A stretch of 64,000 nucleotides of DNA. Origin: CAZUZS01 sp964624795 (lineage in GTDB: Bacteria > Calditrichota > Calditrichia > RBG-13-44-9). Location: NCBI GenBank assembly GCA_964624795.1, contig CAZUZS010000019.1, positions 1-64,000 of the forward strand, written 5' to 3'. This document shows, one piece after another, positions 45,636 through 53,951 of this stretch (its first letter is position 1; every line of letters starts with the position of its first letter). A model generated the notes under the pieces. The model was not told the DNA's origin and did no database searches. It worked only from the letters and a program-made list of their open reading frames with translations. The position numbers were made by a program, and so were the translations under genes.

Positions 45636-46184
45636 TTAAAACGTCTCCCGCACTATCTGCTCAAAAACGGAAACCGTTGGCTGATCGTAAACACAAATCC
45701 GCACTTCCTTCAACGATCCCTGCAGGTGGTTCCGCAAGTAATCTCTCGTTGTTTGTAAAATAATTTCCGCGCAACGATCTTTGGGAAATCCGAAAATTCC
45801 GGAGCTGATTGCCGGCATGGAAACAGATTGAAAATTGTTTTCCTCGGCCAACCGGAGGCTGTTTTCGACAGCACTCCGTAGCTTATTTTCCTCGTCGCCT
45901 TCCCCCCAGCGTGGCCCCACCGTGTGAATGACATGCTTTGCCGGCAGCTTGCCGCCGCCTGTTATTGCTGCTTGTCCCACCGGCACAAAACCAATCTCAT
46001 TGCTTTCCCGTTGGATTTCAGGACCGCCATTTCGTGAGATTGCACCTGCTACACCACCGCCATGCTGCAGGTGCGAATTAGCTGCATTTACAATGGCGTC
46101 AACCCTTTCCTCTGTAATATTCCCCCTGATTAGTTTTATTCTTTTCTCTTCACCTATTTCCAATTCCCAAATCTCCCGGTTCAT
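45636..46184 (-). CDS. Macro-domain protein (ADP-ribose hydrolase-like)
   Basis: 182 residues. The start whose ATG begins at 46184 is chosen because AAGGAGGAAA lies just upstream of it; a longer frame exists but runs through the promoter. Motifs of the MacroD/YmdB type: VDAIVNAANSHLQHGGGVAG (ADP-ribose-binding Asn and loop), HTVGPRW, and MPAISSGIFGFP. It removes ADP-ribose or deacetylates O-acetyl-ADP-ribose in the cytoplasm. It is monocistronic, with a near-perfect promoter. Confidence 0.93.
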   Translation of the reverse strand: MNREIWELEIGEEKRIKLIRGNITEERVDAIVNAANSHLQHGGGVAGAISRNGGPEIQRESNEIGFVPVGQAAITGGGKLPAKHVIHTVGPRWGEGDEENKLRSAVENSLRLAEENNFQSVSMPAISSGIFGFPKDRCAEIILQTTRDYLRNHLQGSLKEVRICVYDQPTVSVFEQIVRETF

Positions 46185-46213
46185 CCGGATTTCCTCCTTA
46201 ATGATTCTACATT

Positions 46214-46244
46214 CAAATATAGAAGGGGCCCGCATGATTGTCAA
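46214..46244 (-). promoter_or_regulatory. Promoter of the macro-domain gene
   Basis: On the minus strand: TTGACA (46244-46239), 17-bp spacer, TATATTTG (46221-46214). This is an exact match to TTGACA-17-TAnnTTTG. The start site would be near 46207, giving a short leader with the AAGGAGG Shine-Dalgarno. Confidence 0.8.
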
Positions 46245-46454
46245 TCTTCGCGAAGGGCGATTCAATTATTTTTTAAGAATATTGAAGATTGGATTTCAAA
46301 TGATTAAAATTACGTGTGCCGCTTTTGATGAATCTTGCTGTAAAAAATCGAATGTTTTTGAATAGCAATGATGAAGGATTTTTAAGACTTCGGGAAAAAC
46401 GTTACGTATGCCAGGCAAAACCCTTATCCAAACTATAATTCGAGGACTTGAAAA

Positions 46455-46946
46455 ATGAGAAATTCCATGAAGCAGATTCAGGATTTCCTGGCCCTGAAGC
46501 GAATCGTCGTGATTGGAGTGTCGCGCGATCCGCAGAAATTTTCAAGAAAGCTTTTTCAGGAATTTGTCGGGCGTGGATACCAGGCAATCGGCGTAAATCC
46601 CTCGATGACTGACGTGGACGGATTCGCCTGCTATTCTTCCCTTGAGGAAGTGATTCCGCCGGTGGAGGGAGCGCTGATCCTGACTGCGCCACCAATTACG
46701 GATGAAACGGTTCGATCTTGCGTAAATTCAGATATCCGGCACCTGTGGATTTATAACAGAAAAGGATTTGATATGCTGGACGGCGGCACATTGGAGTTGT
46801 GCCGGCAGGCGGATGTCTCGTTGATTGCCGGCCTTTGTCCATACATGTTTCTCCCCGAAACCCAATTCGTTCATCAGCTTCATGGCTGGATTCTGAAATT
46901 GACCGGCGGCTATCCGAAGGCCTCAAACCACCAACGGAAAAACTGA
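46455..46946 (+). CDS. CoA-binding (Rossmann) protein
   Basis: 163 residues of the CoA_binding_2/YccU-like family. The N-terminal half reads RIVVIGVSRDPQKFSRKLFQ and YQAIGVNPSMTDVDG, then VEGALILTAPPITDETV and HLWIYNRKG. These small single-domain proteins bind CoA, and their cellular role is unsettled. The ATG at 46455 has GAGGA upstream; 46467 is an alternative. It is followed after 37 bases by the kinase-like gene, probably in the same transcript. Confidence 0.82.
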   Translation: MRNSMKQIQDFLALKRIVVIGVSRDPQKFSRKLFQEFVGRGYQAIGVNPSMTDVDGFACYSSLEEVIPPVEGALILTAPPITDETVRSCVNSDIRHLWIYNRKGFDMLDGGTLELCRQADVSLIAGLCPYMFLPETQFVHQLHGWILKLTGGYPKASNHQRKN

Positions 46947-46983
46947 AGAGGAATATTCATCCGGCATAAGGAAAGGACTGAGC

Positions 46984-47613
46984 ATGGGACCAAAACTCTG
47001 CCCGAAGATCATACTGGAAGGCACCCGCTTAACGCTGAAAACCGATATTGCATTTGCTCTTAATGAACATCCCCGGATTGTCGGCCCAAGAAAATACCGC
47101 TACCACTCGCCGCTGATTTCAGCGGAATGGTGTGCATTCACCAACTTTCCGTGGGGAAGAGGACTCATCAATTTCGAGCCGCAGGAAGAAGCCCTGGCAA
47201 TGGAAACCTACGGTACCTGGGTTCGACTCTTTGAGTTGCTGCGTTACTATTCATGGATTGTTGACCGGTTTCATATCTCAACAATTATATATCAGAGACG
47301 TGCCTATGGGAAGATTTATGATTTCGGCTGGCTGGAAGAGCGGCTTGTTGAGTTGGGATTTCACCTGGTGCTGTGCACCCGCAGTGCAGAATCTTTTGAT
47401 GCGGCCCGCCAGGAACGACTTGCGGTTTCCGGTAATCCGAAACAGTACGACGATCTGGAAAAATTTATCGACGAGCAGGAGTTCTTCCGACATGTGGTGC
47501 GGGAGTCTGCGCTACCAACCTTTGAGGTGGATGTATCAGATAACAATATCGCGAGAGCCACAAATCGCATTGCAGACTGGTTGACCGAAACAGGCGGGCT
47601 GTGGGCAAAATGA
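46984..47613 (+). CDS. Divergent P-loop nucleotide-kinase-like protein
   Basis: 209 residues. The N-terminus KIILEGTRLTLKTDIAFAL looks like a Walker A (Gly13 to Thr20) in which the Gly before Lys is Leu. IVDRFHIST (Asp94-Arg95) resembles the DR(Y/H) motif of thymidylate and deoxynucleoside kinases, followed by YQRRAYGKIYDFGWLEERL. This suggests a nucleoside or nucleotide kinase fold, possibly with altered activity. No closer family was recognised. It follows the CoA-binding gene. Confidence 0.65.
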   Translation: MGPKLCPKIILEGTRLTLKTDIAFALNEHPRIVGPRKYRYHSPLISAEWCAFTNFPWGRGLINFEPQEEALAMETYGTWVRLFELLRYYSWIVDRFHISTIIYQRRAYGKIYDFGWLEERLVELGFHLVLCTRSAESFDAARQERLAVSGNPKQYDDLEKFIDEQEFFRHVVRESALPTFEVDVSDNNIARATNRIADWLTETGGLWAK

Positions 47614-47840
47614 TCCATGGTTGCAATTGCGAAAATGATTGCCGGTTTTCCTGATTTCCCGGCAGAATTATACAGTTATACGGCCTGCCTTGTTTACTGT
47701 TTTTCCGAGCGCTCATTTCTTCATCGCTTGAATGACCCGATATGTGCGGCATTTGCCTCCGGAGCGCCAATGCGGCCTGCCGCTTGACTTCATTGAATTT
47801 TCCCGATAAATTTCTTCCACACTCGGAAAAGGGAGCTGAT

Positions 47841-48974
47841 TTGAATACTCTCCGAAAAACCTTGTTTTACCTGCAAAAAAATCTTCTGCTTACAATTTTT
47901 ATCTTTATCTTCCTGATCAGCCTTGCCGGCGCCTTTGTCATCCTGCATATTGAGGCAAAATATAATCCGAACCTCAAATCGTTCGGGCAGGCGCTGTGGT
48001 GGGTGCTGGTCAGTATTTCGACTGTCGGCTATGGCGATATTGTCCCGTTGACCGCTGCCGGCCGTCTGCTGGGCGTCTTTGTTATTTTTACCGGCGTCAT
48101 TCTGGTTTCCATGTTCACTGCAACGATTTCATCGATTTTTGTTGCGCGAAAATTAAAGGAGGAACGGGGATTGAAACAAATAAACGAGAGGGACCACATC
48201 ATCCTTTGCGGCTGGAATCATACCGCAGAGCAAATCCTCAGCGTTATTTTTGCCAAACCACAACCGCCCCTGGTCGTAATCATCAACCAATTGCCGGAAG
48301 ATCAGGTGCAGAACATCATGTTCAAATTTAAAGAGAAACCGCTGGAATACGTGCGGGGCGATTTCGCGCAGGAAGAAATTCTTAACCGTGCCAATATCAG
48401 CAAGGCCCGGGCGGTTCTTATCGTGCCCGATGCAAGCACCGGTTACAATTCGCGCAGCGATGAAAAGACAATTCTCACCGCCTTCTCCGTAAAGGCGATT
48501 CAGCCCAAAATAAAAGTGTACGCCCATATTCTGGATCGGGACAATGAACCTTATCTTAAGAAGGCACAGGTGGAGGATTATATTGTCAGCGATGCTTTTT
48601 CAGGAGTTCTGATGGGCGAGATGGTAACCGACCCGGGCGTGCCACAGTCCATCCAGAACCTGATGCGCAGCGACAATGCCAGCCACCTGGATCGCATCGC
48701 GATGCCGCAGGAACTGGTCGGCAAAAAATTTACCGATGCGCTTGTATATTTCCGCGCCAAAAATCTGTTGCCTATCGCCATTGTGAAGGAGCAGAAATCG
48801 CTTTCTTTCACTCATGTGCTGTCGGAAGATTACTCTTACCTGGATGAATTCATCGAGCGCAAATTCCGCGAAGCAGGACGGAGCTTCCGGAAAGGGGAGC
48901 ACGTCGATGTGCAGCTCAATCCACCGGACGAAACAGTACTGGAAAAAGAGAGTTACCTGGTGGTGATAAAATAA
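47841..48974 (+). CDS. Potassium channel with TrkA-N/RCK domain
   Basis: 377 residues from a TTG preceded by GGGAG at 47831-47835. The frame runs back to 47742, but that part looks non-coding. Two transmembrane helices flank the pore helix and filter TVGYGD (61-66). They are followed by a cytoplasmic RCK/TrkA-N Rossmann domain (HIILCGWNHTAEQILSVIF, YVRGDFAQEEILNRANI) and a TrkA-C-like end. This is a Kch/MthK-type K+ channel gated through its ligand-binding domain. It is flanked by unrelated genes. Confidence 0.9.
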   Translation: MNTLRKTLFYLQKNLLLTIFIFIFLISLAGAFVILHIEAKYNPNLKSFGQALWWVLVSISTVGYGDIVPLTAAGRLLGVFVIFTGVILVSMFTATISSIFVARKLKEERGLKQINERDHIILCGWNHTAEQILSVIFAKPQPPLVVIINQLPEDQVQNIMFKFKEKPLEYVRGDFAQEEILNRANISKARAVLIVPDASTGYNSRSDEKTILTAFSVKAIQPKIKVYAHILDRDNEPYLKKAQVEDYIVSDAFSGVLMGEMVTDPGVPQSIQNLMRSDNASHLDRIAMPQELVGKKFTDALVYFRAKNLLPIAIVKEQKSLSFTHVLSEDYSYLDEFIERKFREAGRSFRKGEHVDVQLNPPDETVLEKESYLVVIK

Positions 48975-48980
48975 AATTTC

Positions 48981-49012
48981 TACCACGGAGATGCGCGGAA
49001 AAGCACGGAATT
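48981..49012 (+). repeat. Left inverted repeat of the GxxExxY cassette
   Basis: TACCACGGA, then GCGCGGAAAA and GCACGGAA. The reverse complement of 49558-49590 reads TACCACGGA...ACACGGAG with similar spacing. Together they bracket the GxxExxY gene. Confidence 0.6.
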
Positions 49013-49053
49013 AATGAATTTTTTTTAATACAATTTTTTCTGTCGGGGACAAG

Positions 49054-49427
49054 ATGGGCCTCTTGTATGAAGATTTGACCTTTAAAATCATCGGAGCCGC
49101 AAAAGAAGTGTACAAAGAACTTGGCGCGGGGTATCTTGAATCTGTATATGAAGATGCACTCTGTTATGAATTGGATTTGTTGAAAATCTCTTATCTTCGA
49201 CAGGCATACCTGAATATTCGTTACAAAGAAGCAGTTTTTGAGAACCGCTTCCGGGCGGATTTGCTGGTGGAGAATAAGGTGCTGGTTGAAAACAAGGCCA
49301 CAAAAAAAACATCACTAACCAGGATATGGCCATTCTTATAAACTATCTAAAAACGACAGGACTAAAAATCGGACTCCTATTCAATTTTGGAGCAACCCAA
49401 TTTGAAATGATCCGCAGAATTTACTAA
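49054..49427 (+). pseudogene. GxxExxY family gene with a -1 frameshift
   Basis: The intact first part (GLLYEDLTFKIIGAAKEVYKE, LGAGYLESVYEDALCYEL, RADLLVENKVLVENKA) is the GxxExxY family, small proteins distantly related to PD-(D/E)XK nucleases. In frame 1 the protein ends at 49341 with an unrelated tail. Reading -1 from the A8 run at 49302-49309 continues the family: NITNQDMAILINYLKTTGLK, IGLLFNFGATQFEMIRR, stop at 49425-49427, total about 125 residues as expected. So one base is missing, by mutation, by homopolymer sequencing error, or bypassed by programmed slippage on A AAA AAA. Confidence 0.8.
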
Positions 49428-49508
49428 AAATTTGAATTCACTACGGAGTTAAATGAAGATGTGCTGAAAAGTAATGTAATCTTTTGACCCTCTGATTTTT
49501 GACTGGCA

Positions 49509-49540
49509 TTGACAAACTCAGTATGAGGGTGCTTAGTTTG
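49509..49540 (+). promoter_or_regulatory. Candidate promoter of the cyclic-nucleotide-binding operon
   Basis: TTGACA (49509-49514), an 18-bp spacer and TTAGTTTG (49533-49540), close to TAnnTTTG. It lies inside the right flank of the GxxExxY cassette, about 65 bases before the next gene. Confidence 0.5.
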
Positions 49541-49557
49541 TTTTTATATTCAAAAAA

Positions 49558-49590
49558 CTCCGTGTAGAATCTGTGAGACTTCCGTGGTAA
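49558..49590 (-). repeat. Right inverted repeat of the GxxExxY cassette
   Basis: CTCCGTGT...TCCGTGGTA, the inverted counterpart of 48981-49012. The outer nine bases are identical. Confidence 0.6.
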
Positions 49591-49606
49591 AACAAAAACC
49601 GGGTCG

Positions 49607-50122
49607 ATGACAATGAATGAAAAATTACAGTTTCTCAAAAACGTCTATCTTTTTCATGACATGGATGAAAAATATATCGAGAATTTTCTCTCGGCAATGC
49701 AAATGAAGGAGTATTCCAAAGGGCAGGAAATCATTGTTGAAGGCGAGAAGGGAGACAGTCTGTTTGTCCTTTTCAAGGGAAAAGTTTCAGTAACTAAAAA
49801 AATGACACTTTTTGCCGAATATCAGGAAATGAGCCGGGTAGATAAAGCGCTCATCCGGCTGAAGGACACGGACCATGCTTTCTTCGGGGAGATGTCGTTG
49901 TGCGGAGAGGCAGAAGAGCGCTCGGCGACGGTTACCGCGGATTCTGAGTGTGTCCTGGGGGAAATTACGGCAGAGGAGATTTCTCGTTTGCTGAAAGCGC
50001 ATGGAGATGTGGGAAGGAAATTTTACCGGAATCTGGCCAAGGTGTTGGCGGACCGGCTGCGCAAGGCGAATCGGGATGTTTTAAAATTGACCACCGCCTT
50101 GACTTTAGCTCTGGAAGAGTGA
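49607..50122 (+). CDS. Cyclic-nucleotide-binding domain protein
   Basis: 171 residues. A single cNMP-binding fold: FLKNVYLFHDMDEKYIENFL, QEIIVEGEKGDSLFVLFKGK, and a phosphate-binding cassette FFGEMSLCGEAEERSATV in which the key Glu and Arg are kept. There is no helix-turn-helix after it, so it is not a Crp-type regulator by itself. Two ATGs (49607, 49613) are possible starts. The next gene follows after 28 bases, so the pair is probably one operon and the two proteins may interact. Confidence 0.85.
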   Translation: MTMNEKLQFLKNVYLFHDMDEKYIENFLSAMQMKEYSKGQEIIVEGEKGDSLFVLFKGKVSVTKKMTLFAEYQEMSRVDKALIRLKDTDHAFFGEMSLCGEAEERSATVTADSECVLGEITAEEISRLLKAHGDVGRKFYRNLAKVLADRLRKANRDVLKLTTALTLALEE

Positions 50123-50150
50123 TAAATATTACAGGGAAGGTGAAGCCAGG

Positions 50151-51974
50151 ATGGCACCCAACAAGCTTTTTAATCATGTCGTCAGCATCTATTTCCACCG
50201 ACCCCTTCCGCTGCCGCGGGAAAATTATCTCGACGTTGTGAGTAAGCAACCCGCTAAAATTCGAACGCAGGTTGCCCGCTACTGCCATTTCCCGGAGGTC
50301 GTGCAATATCTGGCCGATGATCCGAATAAAGAGGTTGCCGCAGAAGCCCGCCAGAATGAATTCTGGCAGTTATTAGGACAATACTTTTCCCTGCTTTCCA
50401 TTTCAAAAAAAGAAAAAATCCAATTTATCCGGCGCGAGGGATTGGCCAATATCCTGGTATTTGTTATTTTTGAGGCTGATATCGAGGTGCTGCGCGAGCT
50501 CTATTTTCATCCCGATATTTCGGTGCCGATGCTGAACACCCTGAAGAATTGCATCGCCGAAAGATGTAAGACGGGGAAAGGCAAGTCCGTTCTGGATTTG
50601 CTGGAATCCGTAATAAAAGTGCGGCGGCGCAGAATCTTCCGGGTGACAGAGGTCTTTCACAATTCCAAAATCTCCGACGCCCGACAGTCCGTGACAAAGA
50701 TATTTTCGTTCCTACTGGACGAAGACGAAGTAGTGGTGATGAGCGCCGTGAATGTCCTGAAATATTATGAGTATCCCATCGTGCGTCAGTGCATTTTCCT
50801 CGATAATCCGTTCAGGAATGTAGCTGCCGACAGTGAAAAAATATGGATGCTGCTGCAGAAATTGCTGAAATATTATCATCTTTCAAACAGGCCCCATGTT
50901 GAAACAGACATTCCCGAATCTGGCCCAGAATTCAACCAGCAGTCTTTTTTGGAAGATATTCTCTTGCGCAAGCTCCAGTTGATCGATCAATGCGCGGCCA
51001 ATTTGCCCCGGGCGGAAAATCTGGTGACACTGGCCCGCGCTTATCTCGATGCCGATTCCCGGGTTCGCGAGAAGGCCAAGTCCGTTCTGAACCTCGAAGA
51101 ACTCCTGGCATTGATAAGCGATCCGACTTTTCCGCAGGGAATCGGCTACCACCTGATCGGGATCCTGAAAAAGATTCCTTCGGATTATGTACAAAGGCGG
51201 ATTTCAGAAATCTTTTTGGAGATTAACGAGCGGGCGCGACGCCGGATGCGTGAAATGGAACTGAGCATCAATGCCTATTTTGATATCGTGTTCAATTCGC
51301 TGGGCTACCCAAAGATTCATCAGATTCACCAGACATTCAAAATTCTGGAAGCAGCCAAGAAATTGACGGTCAGTTTTATCCAGCGGACCGAGGGCGTCAA
51401 CATCGATTATGATCAGATCCTGATCATGTATGGAAAAATATTCGAATTCTACCAGGGAAAGCTGCTCGAAATTTACCAGGATCTGAATCACAACCGCATC
51501 AAAGAACTGGGAGAAATACACGAATTTATTTTGATGGTACTGAACCTGCCCGGCGATTATATCGAAAAGGAAAGATATGGCAGGGATGGTGATTCCCGCT
51601 TGTTTCGCCGGATGGAGAACCGTATTCGCACTATATGGCGGTCCGCAATCGGCCAGTACTTAGGGCGCATACGGGAATTGGATGAAATGATCCGCCGCAA
51701 GTGGCTGCACCGTATCGGCAGCAACCAGGAACGACAAAAGTTGAATAGGGACATGCGCCTGGCGATTCAAAAAATGGAAGTAGAATATAAAAGCGAGGCG
51801 AAGTGCAGCCTGCAGACAGCCTGCAAAAGCTGCAAAAGGCGTCCCTGTGCCGCAGAGCGCTATTTGCGGCAGACCGAATTTTTTCTGGGTGAATTATTGG
51901 ACGACATCGCCGGCAGCGAAAAAAAGCGACCACCGGTGCTGGTTGAAGATTTGACGATGCAGAGGGCTTCCTGA
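50151..51974 (+). CDS. Helical-repeat protein with C-terminal Cys cluster
   Basis: 607 residues, not recognised as a named family. The body is almost entirely alpha-helical with HEAT-like pairs of helices (for example PAKIRTQVARYCHFPEVVQYL, ARQSVTKIFSFLLDEDEVVV). Near the end is a cluster of four Cys with spacing C-x5-C-x2-C-x4-C (KCSLQTACKSCKRRPCAAE), which could hold a Zn or Fe-S centre. It follows a cyclic-nucleotide-binding protein in the same transcript, so a signalling scaffold role is a reasonable guess, but no function is shown by the sequence. Confidence 0.75.
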   Translation: MAPNKLFNHVVSIYFHRPLPLPRENYLDVVSKQPAKIRTQVARYCHFPEVVQYLADDPNKEVAAEARQNEFWQLLGQYFSLLSISKKEKIQFIRREGLANILVFVIFEADIEVLRELYFHPDISVPMLNTLKNCIAERCKTGKGKSVLDLLESVIKVRRRRIFRVTEVFHNSKISDARQSVTKIFSFLLDEDEVVVMSAVNVLKYYEYPIVRQCIFLDNPFRNVAADSEKIWMLLQKLLKYYHLSNRPHVETDIPESGPEFNQQSFLEDILLRKLQLIDQCAANLPRAENLVTLARAYLDADSRVREKAKSVLNLEELLALISDPTFPQGIGYHLIGILKKIPSDYVQRRISEIFLEINERARRRMREMELSINAYFDIVFNSLGYPKIHQIHQTFKILEAAKKLTVSFIQRTEGVNIDYDQILIMYGKIFEFYQGKLLEIYQDLNHNRIKELGEIHEFILMVLNLPGDYIEKERYGRDGDSRLFRRMENRIRTIWRSAIGQYLGRIRELDEMIRRKWLHRIGSNQERQKLNRDMRLAIQKMEVEYKSEAKCSLQTACKSCKRRPCAAERYLRQTEFFLGELLDDIAGSEKKRPPVLVEDLTMQRAS

Positions 51975-52170
51975 GGCAGGGAACAAGGTCCGAATTGTCA
52001 AACGGAATTATTCAGAACTTACCTGGAATTACACAGAAAAGCACTTGGTAATTGAGAACAGGCTGATAAAGAAAGATTTAGGTTGGCGGTTTGAAAAATT
52101 AGGCAATAAATATAGAGATTTATTTCTTATTCCATAAAATCACTTGAACCAAGTAGAAATCTCGATCATC

Positions 52171-53595
52171 CTACAACCGAAAATAATCCTCGAAATTAAG
52201 GCTGAATCCTTTCGGGTGGTATTCGCCCAACCCGCGGTTTAGAACGTAATCTCCCCGATAGCTGCGGTTGGCAACTTTTTTGAGAACTTCGATAAACCGG
52301 TCGATTTCCGCTTTGGTGTTATACATCCCGAAGCTGGCCCGTAGCGCACCCGGAATTCGGGAACGGTCTCCCTGCAGCATTTCCTGCTCGATGCGGCGCG
52401 ATTCTTCCTCATCCACACTCATCAACTGCTTGATGTAGGGATGGGCGCAGAAGCATCCGTTGCGCACCCCGATGCCGCCCTCGTAATTGAGGATGGCAGC
52501 CGCCAGTGAATGATGCATCTCTTTTACATTAAAAGCAATCACTCCCAGGCGATTGTCCACGACGTTGGGGTCGGCGCTGCCGTAAATCTCGATCCCGGGA
52601 ATCTCCTTCATCCGCTGCAGCATGTGGCGGGTAAGCACCTTTTCATGCTCTGCAACCTGATCCATCCCGATCTTCTCCAGGGTTAACAGCGATTCTGCCA
52701 GCGCCACCACGCCCACCGTATTTGGGGTGCCGGCCTCCTCTTTCTCCGGCGCATCTGCCCAGTAGGCGTAATCCAGAGAAACGATATTCACCGTGCCACC
52801 GCCCACGTAATCGGGATCGCCACTTGCAAAAAACGATTTGTCGCCAATGAGCACGCCGGTGCCGAACGGTGCGTAAATTTTATGTGCGGAGAGCGCCAGG
52901 AAATCGATGTGCCCGGGATCGCTCTGCGATTTCATGTCAATCGCACGGTGCGGCGCTAATTGGGCGGCGTCGATCAGAATCCGGGTGCCGTGTTCGTGGG
53001 CGATCTCCGCCAGGCGGTTCACATCGTTTACCCAGCCGGTCACGTTGGAAGCGCCGGTAATCGCCAGCAGCGCCACCTTGCCGTGATATTTGCGCAGCTG
53101 CCGGATCAGGTCATCTTCGTCCAGGCTGCCGTTCGCGTGAATCTCGATATGGACCACGTTGGCATTCGCCCGCCACGGCAGGTCGTTGGAATGGTGCTCC
53201 ATTTTGCTGACCAGCACAACTTCATCTTTGCCGATGGGCAGGCGGTGCGCCAGCTTGTTGATCGCCTCGGTGGCGTTTTTCCCGAAAATGACCGCGTGGG
53301 TAGCCAAATCAACATTTACAAAATCCGCTACTACTTCCCGTCCGTAATCATAGACTGCCGAACAGAGCTGCGATTTGAAACCTGTGCCACGGTGAATGCT
53401 GCTGTACCACTCCATGAATTCGTTAATTTTGTCCATCACCGGTTTCAAAGAAGGCGTGCTGGCGCCATTATCAAAATTTATATATTGGCGGCTGCTTCCA
53501 TCGAGGAGCGGCACCCGCTTTTCGTACCCGACAATATATTGATTGATATTTTCGATGTTTAAAGCAGATTTGGTGAATGAATGCATGACTTCCAT
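52171..53595 (-). CDS. Class V aminotransferase, cysteine-desulfurase-like
   Basis: 474 residues. The ATG at 53595 is chosen; TAGGAGAG lies seven bases upstream and the longer frame has no family sequence. PLP-dependent fold with YINFDNGASTPS at the N-terminus, IDAAQLAPHRAIDM, and the PLP-Lys motif LSAHKIYAPFGTG. The active-site loop contains GCFCAHPY, where the Cys of SufS/CsdA-type enzymes lies. It could release sulfur from cysteine. No SufU/SufE partner is adjacent, so a different sulfur acceptor or substrate is possible. The N-terminal 25 residues are extra. Confidence 0.85.
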   Translation of the reverse strand: MEVMHSFTKSALNIENINQYIVGYEKRVPLLDGSSRQYINFDNGASTPSLKPVMDKINEFMEWYSSIHRGTGFKSQLCSAVYDYGREVVADFVNVDLATHAVIFGKNATEAINKLAHRLPIGKDEVVLVSKMEHHSNDLPWRANANVVHIEIHANGSLDEDDLIRQLRKYHGKVALLAITGASNVTGWVNDVNRLAEIAHEHGTRILIDAAQLAPHRAIDMKSQSDPGHIDFLALSAHKIYAPFGTGVLIGDKSFFASGDPDYVGGGTVNIVSLDYAYWADAPEKEEAGTPNTVGVVALAESLLTLEKIGMDQVAEHEKVLTRHMLQRMKEIPGIEIYGSADPNVVDNRLGVIAFNVKEMHHSLAAAILNYEGGIGVRNGCFCAHPYIKQLMSVDEEESRRIEQEMLQGDRSRIPGALRASFGMYNTKAEIDRFIEVLKKVANRSYRGDYVLNRGLGEYHPKGFSLNFEDYFRL

Positions 53596-53951
53596 ATTTT
53601 CTCTCCTAAGCTGGCACCGAATAGTTGTTAGAAGGGCAGCCTTCGGGCGGAAAGCAATGAAATGTCGGCTAACTAAAGCGGCAGGCATGTCGTGCTTTTC
53701 ATCCACAGGGAACTGCCGAAACTCCAATTATTATCGTGATAATTGAGGATCAGTTCAAGCATTTTTTAAAACAGAATTTTGATGGAGTAATGGAGTAGTG
53801 GGATATTTGCCGAAGCAATCACTAAGGACAGAAGGACACCTCACCGGCGAGAAAAGAGCATCCAAGCCGAAAAGTGCAGTCGTTCTCACTGATATGGGTC
53901 ATTTTGTGCCAGGCGCTCCAAGCACCAAGCCCCATGATCTATGCACGATCA
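53596..53951. other. Intergenic region between minus-strand units
   Basis: About 356 bases. It should contain the promoter of the class V aminotransferase gene and the end of the 54524-56828 operon. I see no convincing promoter box, hairpin with T-tract, or gene. Confidence 0.4.

Noticed and set aside
52960..53562. 200-codon plus-strand frame inside the class V aminotransferase gene
   Set aside because: It lies opposite a well-supported gene with PLP motifs; the frame is an antisense shadow in GC-rich codons.
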